The notes beneath the pieces are model-generated. The model was given only the letters and a program-made list of their open reading frames with translations, searched no databases and was not told the origin of the DNA. The position numbers and the translations under genes are program-made. From NCBI GenBank assembly GCA_002369495.1, contig DFFD01000118.1:1-9414 (forward strand): a stretch of 9,414 nt of DNA, in the 5' to 3' direction. Source of the stretch: Lachnospiraceae bacterium UBA3785 (GTDB lineage Bacteria > Bacillota > Clostridia > Lachnospirales > Lachnospiraceae). Each line of letters starts with the position of its first letter. The stretch's first letter is position 1. Shown here piece by piece: positions 4,808 to 9,414 of the stretch.

Positions 4808-6757
4808 ATGTCACCTGATCATAAAAAAATGAACAGCGCAGACGGAAAGAGAGCAGCTCTTTCGATCGCTGCCGGGATCTTTCTGGCGCTCGTGCTGGAA
4901 GTATCGTATAACCTGGCGGTCAGCGGAGAGACGCTTGTGCTGGCGACCGTCGAGCATGTGCCGGAGGCAGGTCTTCCGATGCTGCTGGAGATGATCAGGC
5001 AAGTCACGGTCCCCGGCTACGGACTGATGTCCGGTGTGCTGGCGGCGGTCCTTGCCGGGATCATCTGCCGCACCCGGGAGCGCGCTTTTGGCAGCCGCTA
5101 TGCGGGGAATCCGCTGATCGTCTTCATGGCGGTCGTTTTCGGCATTCTGCAGGTCTCGGGCCTTATGATGCGTGAGCTTGATGATATCCCTTCATTTTCC
5201 GGCATATGGCAGCTTTCGGGGAGCGCGCTCCTCGTGCTCGGCTGGGCGTTTCTCTTTTATCTCGCCGCCGTCGCCGGCCTCATGCGGCTGGACCGCACTC
5301 CGTCCGGGCCGGAAGAGGAGCCGCAGCGCGGATATGTGTGGAAGGTCTTTTTCCTCATCCTGCTTTTCTGGTCGGTCTGGATCATCGCGTACTATCCGGC
5401 GAGCATGGACAACGATGTGTTCAATCAGCTCAGGTCCTGGCTGTACGACCACAATGACCATCACCCCTGGTTCACGACCGTCCTGCTCGGGCTCTGTTAT
5501 GATTTCGGGAAAGCACATTTTTCCGAAAATGCAGGCATCTTCCTCTACATCCTGCTCCGGGACCTGTTCATCGCCTTCGTCTTTGCGAAGATCGTCGACA
5601 CAATGCGCAGGAGCGGGATTTCGAAGGCGCTCTGCCGGGGAACCGCATTCTTTTATGCGGCGACGCCCTTCTTCGGGGCATACGCCAAGCATGCCTTTAA
5701 GGATACGCTCTCCATGGGCTGCTATGCAGCCTGGCTGCTGACGCTGTTTCTTCTGATCCGTGACTTTTGCGGCAATCCGGACAGAAAAATGAAAACCGCC
5801 GCACCGGCAGCCGCCCTGCACGGCGCGGCCGCGCTCCTTACCTGCCTCACCAGGCACAATTTCATCTATGTCACGGTGCCGGTGGAAATCATCGCCGCGG
5901 CGGTTTTCATGACGGGAAGGCGCCGGAAGGAGGCAATGCTGCTCCTGCTGTCCGTCGCGATGCTCTTCGGGTACCGCTTCGCACTGAACAGGCTGGAGAT
6001 CCGATCCGGCTCGCCGATGGAGGCCCTGTCGATCCCGCTGCAGCAGATCGCGCGGGTATACCGGGATGACCGGGATGCGCTCTCTATTGAGGATACGGAC
6101 ATGCTTGCGGGCGTGTTTGACATGGATAAGATTGCGGGCTATGACCCCTCGGTATCGGATCCGGTAAAGAGCGGGCTCAGGCCGGGAATCAGCCTCCGGG
6201 AGGCGGCTCCGGTCCTCGGTAAGATATGGCTGCGTTTCCTCGGGAGATTTCCGGTCACTTACTGGGAGGCTGCGGTCGGGCAGAGCTACGGTTACTACGC
6301 GTTCACGCCGAGGCTGCCCGAGCGGTCAGGAAACTGGAACAGCGGGATGACCGTCTTCGACTGGATCGGCTGCAACGGGGATTTTGACGAGCAGTTTGAT
6401 TTTCATTATATCGACGGACTGCACGGGGTAAGAAGCGTTCTCCACGCGTGGGTGAAGGTCTGGGACAAGATCCCGCTTTTATCCTTCACCGATGTGTGCG
6501 CCCTGTATACATGGCTGACGGTGCTTTGCGGGGTATACCTTCTTCTGCACAGAAAATACCTGTACCTCCTGCCGGTCCTGTCGATGCTGCTCCTCGCCGG
6601 CACCTGCGCGGCGTCGCCGGTGAACGACTGCTTCCGCTATTTCTGTCCGGTCGCGGCGGCATTTCCCGTCCTGCCCTGCATCCTTAAGGCAGCGCGGACG
6701 GCGGATCACCAGAATGAAGCGGCGGACGGCCGCATCGGGGGAGACGATGATGAGTGA
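4808..6757 (+). CDS. Polytopic membrane protein, DUF6020-like
   Basis: This is a 649-residue integral membrane protein with roughly 12-14 hydrophobic segments, the first at about 15-38 and the last near 610-628. Landmarks that recall the DUF6020 group are YYPASMDNDVFNQLRSW (195-211), HHPWFTT (219-225), FFGAYAKHAFKDTLS (288-302), LTRHNFIYV (347-355) and the late SPVNDCFRYF (603-612). An acidic motif (MDND) in an early outer loop followed by HHP is reminiscent of GT-C type glycosyltransferases, so a role in surface glycan or lipid modification is possible but unproven. A soluble stretch of about 160 residues (395-555) lies before the last spans. The ATG has GGAGG 6 bases ahead, and the gene has its own promoter. 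It splits the permease from its ATPase, and its stop overlaps the next start by 8 bases. The family match is from memory of motifs. Confidence 0.75.
   Translation: MSPDHKKMNSADGKRAALSIAAGIFLALVLEVSYNLAVSGETLVLATVEHVPEAGLPMLLEMIRQVTVPGYGLMSGVLAAVLAGIICRTRERAFGSRYAGNPLIVFMAVVFGILQVSGLMMRELDDIPSFSGIWQLSGSALLVLGWAFLFYLAAVAGLMRLDRTPSGPEEEPQRGYVWKVFFLILLFWSVWIIAYYPASMDNDVFNQLRSWLYDHNDHHPWFTTVLLGLCYDFGKAHFSENAGIFLYILLRDLFIAFVFAKIVDTMRRSGISKALCRGTAFFYAATPFFGAYAKHAFKDTLSMGCYAAWLLTLFLLIRDFCGNPDRKMKTAAPAAALHGAAALLTCLTRHNFIYVTVPVEIIAAAVFMTGRRRKEAMLLLLSVAMLFGYRFALNRLEIRSGSPMEALSIPLQQIARVYRDDRDALSIEDTDMLAGVFDMDKIAGYDPSVSDPVKSGLRPGISLREAAPVLGKIWLRFLGRFPVTYWEAAVGQSYGYYAFTPRLPERSGNWNSGMTVFDWIGCNGDFDEQFDFHYIDGLHGVRSVLHAWVKVWDKIPLLSFTDVCALYTWLTVLCGVYLLLHRKYLYLLPVLSMLLLAGTCAASPVNDCFRYFCPVAAAFPVLPCILKAARTADHQNEAADGRIGGDDDE
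6737..6743 (+). promoter_or_regulatory. Ribosome binding site deciding the ATPase-CbiD start
   Basis: GGGGGAG lies 6 bases before ATG 6750 and 3 bases before ATG 6747, so 6750 is preferred. The upstream in-frame ATG at 6714 lacks a comparable site and would add MKRRTAASGETM, which does not look like an ATPase N-terminus. The site lies inside the preceding gene and implies translational coupling. Confidence 0.65.
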
Positions 6758-8774
6758 GAGGATCCTGAAAATAAATTCCGCTGCCGTTGGCTACGGCGGG
6801 AAGATCCTGATCGGGGACATTTCGTTTGAAGTGACTCCCGGGGAGATCGTGACGCTGATCGGGCCGAACGGCGCGGGAAAATCGACGATCTTAAAGAGCA
6901 TTGCCGGGCAGCTCGGGCTCCTGGGCGGCGCCGTATTCCTTGACGGGAAGGACATGGCGGGGATGCCCCGCGGCGAGATTGCGCGGAGCATGGCCTCCCT
7001 CTTTACGGACCGCGTGAAGCCGGAGCTCATGACCTGCTTTGATGTCGCAGCGGCAGGCCGTTATCCCTACACAGGCCGGATGGGGCTCCTTGGTCCCGAA
7101 GACCGGAGAATCGCGTCGGAAACGCTCGCCCTGGTCGGCGCGGCTGAAATCGCGGAGAAACCTTTTCTCACCGTGAGCGACGGGCAGCGGCAGCTGGTGC
7201 TGCTCGCGCGGGCTCTCTGCCAGGAGCCGCGGGTGCTCATCCTCGACGAGCCGACCTCCTACCTCGATATCCGCTACAAGCTCTCGCTCCTTACGACCCT
7301 GCGGAAAATGGCCAGAGAGGAAGGCCTCGCCGTCCTCATGTCCCTCCACGAGCTCGACCTTGCGCGAAGAGTCTCGGACCGCATCGTCTGCGTGGCGGAA
7401 AACCGGATCGACCGCATCGGCACCCCCAAAGAGTGCTTTGAGCAGGACTATATCGCCCTGCTCTTCCACATGGCGGGCGGCAGATACGATGCCTGTTTTG
7501 ACTCGCTCGAGTACGGGCCGGGAGCGCGGGAGGCGGAGCCTGGGGACCCCGGAGAACTGTCTGAGCGGCAGGAGGCGGAGTCCGTGGATCCCGGAAAACC
7601 CGCCCTGCCGACGTTTGACCACTATGTCACGGCGGGCGGCAGGCGGCTCCGCTGCGGCTACACGACCGGGACCAGCGCGGCTCTCGCGGCGGCAGCCGCG
7701 GCACAGAGGCTCCTTCTCGGAAAATGGCCCGAAACGGTCGCCCTCATGACCCCGAAGGGCATCCGGGTGGAGGTGCTGCCAGAGGAGAAAACGGAGGGCC
7801 CGGGCTGGGCTCAATGCGCCGTCAGAAAGGACGGCGGGGATGACGCGGACCGGACGAACGGGGTTTTCATTTTCTCGAATGTGACGCTGACGGATGGAGA
7901 CGGTATCGTCATCCGGGGCGGCGAGGGCGTCGGCCGGGTGACGAAACCCGGGCTCGACCAGCCGGTTGGCGAGGCGGCGATCAACCATGTGCCGCGGGAG
8001 ATGATCGCCGCGGCGGTCCGGGAGATCGCGGAGGCCGCGGGTTACCACGGCGGGCTGATCGTGACCGTCTCGGTGCCGGGCGGTGAGGAGATCGCGCGGC
8101 AGACCTTCAATCCGCAGCTCGGGATCGAGGGAGGCATCTCGATCCTCGGCACCTCGGGGATCGTGGAGCCGATGAGCGAGCAGGCGCTCGTCGAGACGGT
8201 GCGGGTGGAGCTCAGGCAGGCGTACGAGCTCGGAAACCGTCGGGTGATTCTCGTACCGGGGAATTACGGGATGGATTTCCTTGCGCGGGAGAGGCTTGTG
8301 AGAGAGGATATCCCTGTCGTCAAGTGCTCGAATTTTATCGGCGAGGCGATCGACGAGGCCGGGATCCTGGGTTTTCGCGACCTGCTGCTCGTCGGCCACG
8401 CCGGAAAGCTCGTAAAGCTGGCCGGCGGCATCATGAACACGCACAGCCGCACGGCGGACTGCCGGACGGAGATCTTCACCGCGCACGCGGCGCTCTCAGG
8501 GGCGGACCGGGAGACCTGCCGGCGGCTGATGGAGGCAGCTACGACGGACGCGTGTCTCGAAATCCTGATGGAGAGCGGAACGTACCCGGAGGTCATGGAG
8601 AGCATTACGGAGGCGATCCGGGGGCAGATGCTGCGGCGCGCCCAGGCGGGCATGCGGGCCGGAGCCTACGTGTTCACCAACCGGCACGGGCCGGTCGGGG
8701 TGACCCGGGAGGCGCGGGAGATGCTGAGGGAGTGGAATTTCCCCGGAGAAGCCGGAATGCCGGGTGAGGTGTGA
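6750..8774 (+). CDS. cbiD: Fusion: ABC importer ATPase + CbiD (cobalt-precorrin-5B C1-methyltransferase)
   Basis: One uninterrupted frame of 674 residues joins two complete enzymes. Residues 1-250 are a FepC/BtuD-class ATPase: Walker A GPNGAGKST (38-46), signature SDGQRQ (143-148), Walker B VLILDEPTS (162-170) and H-loop His200. It would power the permease encoded at 3604-4581. Residues 255-288 are a Pro/Glu/Gly linker. Residues 289-674 are CbiD, which methylates C1 of cobalt-precorrin-5B with S-adenosylmethionine: CGYTTGTSAA (302-311), FNPQLGIEGGISILGTSGIV (453-472), GHAGKLVKLAGGIMNTHSR (549-567). About 385 residues is normal CbiD length, so neither half is truncated. The protein should be cytoplasmic and bound to the permease by its ATPase half. 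The start overlaps the previous gene by 8 bases, and cbiF follows after 13 bases. An internal GTG at 7584 may also yield free CbiD. Confidence 0.93.
   Translation: MSERILKINSAAVGYGGKILIGDISFEVTPGEIVTLIGPNGAGKSTILKSIAGQLGLLGGAVFLDGKDMAGMPRGEIARSMASLFTDRVKPELMTCFDVAAAGRYPYTGRMGLLGPEDRRIASETLALVGAAEIAEKPFLTVSDGQRQLVLLARALCQEPRVLILDEPTSYLDIRYKLSLLTTLRKMAREEGLAVLMSLHELDLARRVSDRIVCVAENRIDRIGTPKECFEQDYIALLFHMAGGRYDACFDSLEYGPGAREAEPGDPGELSERQEAESVDPGKPALPTFDHYVTAGGRRLRCGYTTGTSAALAAAAAAQRLLLGKWPETVALMTPKGIRVEVLPEEKTEGPGWAQCAVRKDGGDDADRTNGVFIFSNVTLTDGDGIVIRGGEGVGRVTKPGLDQPVGEAAINHVPREMIAAAVREIAEAAGYHGGLIVTVSVPGGEEIARQTFNPQLGIEGGISILGTSGIVEPMSEQALVETVRVELRQAYELGNRRVILVPGNYGMDFLARERLVREDIPVVKCSNFIGEAIDEAGILGFRDLLLVGHAGKLVKLAGGIMNTHSRTADCRTEIFTAHAALSGADRETCRRLMEAATTDACLEILMESGTYPEVMESITEAIRGQMLRRAQAGMRAGAYVFTNRHGPVGVTREAREMLREWNFPGEAGMPGEV
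7531..7600 (+). repeat. Imperfect direct repeat in the ATPase-CbiD linker
   Basis: Positions 7531-7558 and 7573-7600 match at 22 of 28 bases with an offset of 42 bases (14 codons). The encoded peptides are EAEPGDPGEL and EAESVDPGKP. The linker therefore looks like an old in-frame duplication, which keeps both domains in frame and lengthens the tether. Confidence 0.6.
7570..7586 (+). promoter_or_regulatory. Possible internal ribosome binding site and GTG start for CbiD alone
   Basis: AGGAGG (7570-7575) lies 8 bases before an in-frame GTG (7584-7586, residue 279 of the fusion), right at the N-terminal edge of the CbiD domain. Initiation here would give a CbiD of about 396 residues, close to normal length. 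The purine-rich linker repeat makes a chance match possible. Confidence 0.35.
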
Positions 8775-8787
8775 GAAGGAGAGAACT

Positions 8788-9414
8788 ATGGTGCATTTTG
8801 TCGGAGCGGGGTGCGGCGCGCCGGACCTCATCACGGTGAGAGGGGCGGAGCTCCTCAAAAAAGCGGACGTTGTGATCTACGCGGGGAGCCTCGTGAACCC
8901 GGCGCTCTTAGGGCTCTGCCGGGAGGACTGCAAGGTCCTGAACAGTGCGGAGATGGCGCTCCCGGAGATCTTTTCCGCCATGAAGGAAAATGAAACCCTC
9001 GAAGTCGTCCGCCTCCAGACCGGAGACACCTCCCTTTACAGCGCGCTCCGGGAACAGACGGATCTCCTCGACGCTGCCGGGATCCCCTGGGACGTCACGC
9101 CGGGGGTTTCGAGCTTCTGCGGGGCTGCCGCGGCGCTCGGCGATGAATATACGCTGCCGGGCATTTCCCAGAGCGTGATCATCACCCGCATGGCGGGGCG
9201 GACGCCGGTCCCGGAGCGGGAGAGCATCGCTTCCCTGGCCGCCCACGGGGCGACGATGGTGATTTTCCTCTCAGCCGGCATGCTCCGGGAGCTTGAGGGA
9301 GAGCTGCTGAAAGGCGCCTACACGGAGGAGACGCCCGCCGCGATCGTTTACAAGGCCTCCTGGCCGGAGGAGAAAGTGCTTCGCTGCCGGCTCGGGCAGC
9401 TCGCGGAGACCGGG
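8788..9414 (+). CDS. cbiF: Cobalt-precorrin-4 C11-methyltransferase CbiF (3' end beyond window)
   Basis: CbiF transfers a methyl group from S-adenosylmethionine to C11 of cobalt-precorrin-4 in the cytoplasm, shortly before the CbiD step. The 209 codons present are open to the last base; the family has about 250 residues, so perhaps 40 are missing. Landmarks are MVHFVGAGCGAPDLITVRGA (1-20, SAM-site glycines), VVIYAGSLVNPALL, TGDTSLYSALREQ, PGVSSFCGAAAALG, SVIITRMAGRTPVPERE and YKASWPEEKV. ATG 8788 has AAGGAG (8776-8781) 6 bases ahead, and the gap from cbiD is 13 bases, so both are surely cotranscribed. Two small departures from common family motifs are Cys9 where GAGPG is usual and Thr where TGDPSLY is usual; neither changes an obvious SAM-site glycine. 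The retention of V-x-P-G-V-S-S with LTP-like GDEYTLPG favours CbiF over related tetrapyrrole methylases such as CbiL or CbiH. Confidence 0.95.
   Translation, partial: MVHFVGAGCGAPDLITVRGAELLKKADVVIYAGSLVNPALLGLCREDCKVLNSAEMALPEIFSAMKENETLEVVRLQTGDTSLYSALREQTDLLDAAGIPWDVTPGVSSFCGAAAALGDEYTLPGISQSVIITRMAGRTPVPERESIASLAAHGATMVIFLSAGMLRELEGELLKGAYTEETPAAIVYKASWPEEKVLRCRLGQLAETG

Noticed and set aside
6714..6749. Earlier ATG (6714) as the start of the ATPase-CbiD gene
   Set aside because: It lacks a good ribosome binding site and would add 12 residues not typical of ABC ATPases; ATG 6750 has GGGGGAG at 6 bases.
7500..7620. Frameshift or missed stop between the ATPase and CbiD
   Set aside because: The frame runs without a stop through a Pro/Glu/Gly linker of plausible composition, and both domains are complete in the same frame.
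6891..8486. Antisense open frame (531 codons) opposite the ATPase-CbiD fusion
   Set aside because: Same shadow effect; the + frame holds all ATPase and CbiD motifs.

Overview
The window reads as one stretch of a high-GC anaerobe, most likely a gut-type member of the Clostridia. The evidence is a GC-rich sequence, strong AGGAGG-type ribosome binding sites, Gram-positive style lipoproteins with long Ala/Glu/Ser linkers, and genes of the anaerobic (early cobalt insertion) cobalamin pathway. All confident genes are on the + strand. The assignment to Clostridia is an inference from style, not from a marker gene.

Layout. Positions 1-391 form a regulatory leader: a sigma-70-like promoter, a cobalamin riboswitch and an intrinsic terminator just before the first gene. 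Then come cbiK (392-2014), a cobaltochelatase made as a lipoprotein with an extra C-terminal domain; a substrate-binding lipoprotein of the iron/heme/corrinoid ABC class (2011-3600); and its FecCD/BtuC-type permease (3604-4581). Positions 4582-4807 are non-coding, with a strong hairpin, a possible decayed minus-strand gene end and a promoter. This promoter precedes a polytopic membrane protein of the DUF6020 type (4808-6757), which has no evident link to cobalamin. Next is a fusion of an ABC ATPase to CbiD (6750-8774), then cbiF (8788 to the window end, incomplete).

How they may work together. CbiK puts cobalt into sirohydrochlorin, CbiF methylates cobalt-precorrin-4 at C11, and CbiD methylates cobalt-precorrin-5B at C1. 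The binding protein, permease and fused ATPase would form one importer. Two things stand out. The chelatase is predicted to sit outside the membrane next to a binding protein carrying a similar-looking accessory beta domain. The transporter's motor is covalently joined to a cytoplasmic corrin-ring methyltransferase. This suggests, as inference only, a surface capture, metalation and import route for a tetrapyrrole or corrinoid precursor that feeds straight into the pathway.

Mobile or repeat DNA has reshaped the locus. A GGGACGG-type inverted repeat (about 2026-2137) has replaced the normal start of the binding protein, and the DUF6020 gene separates the permease from its ATPase.
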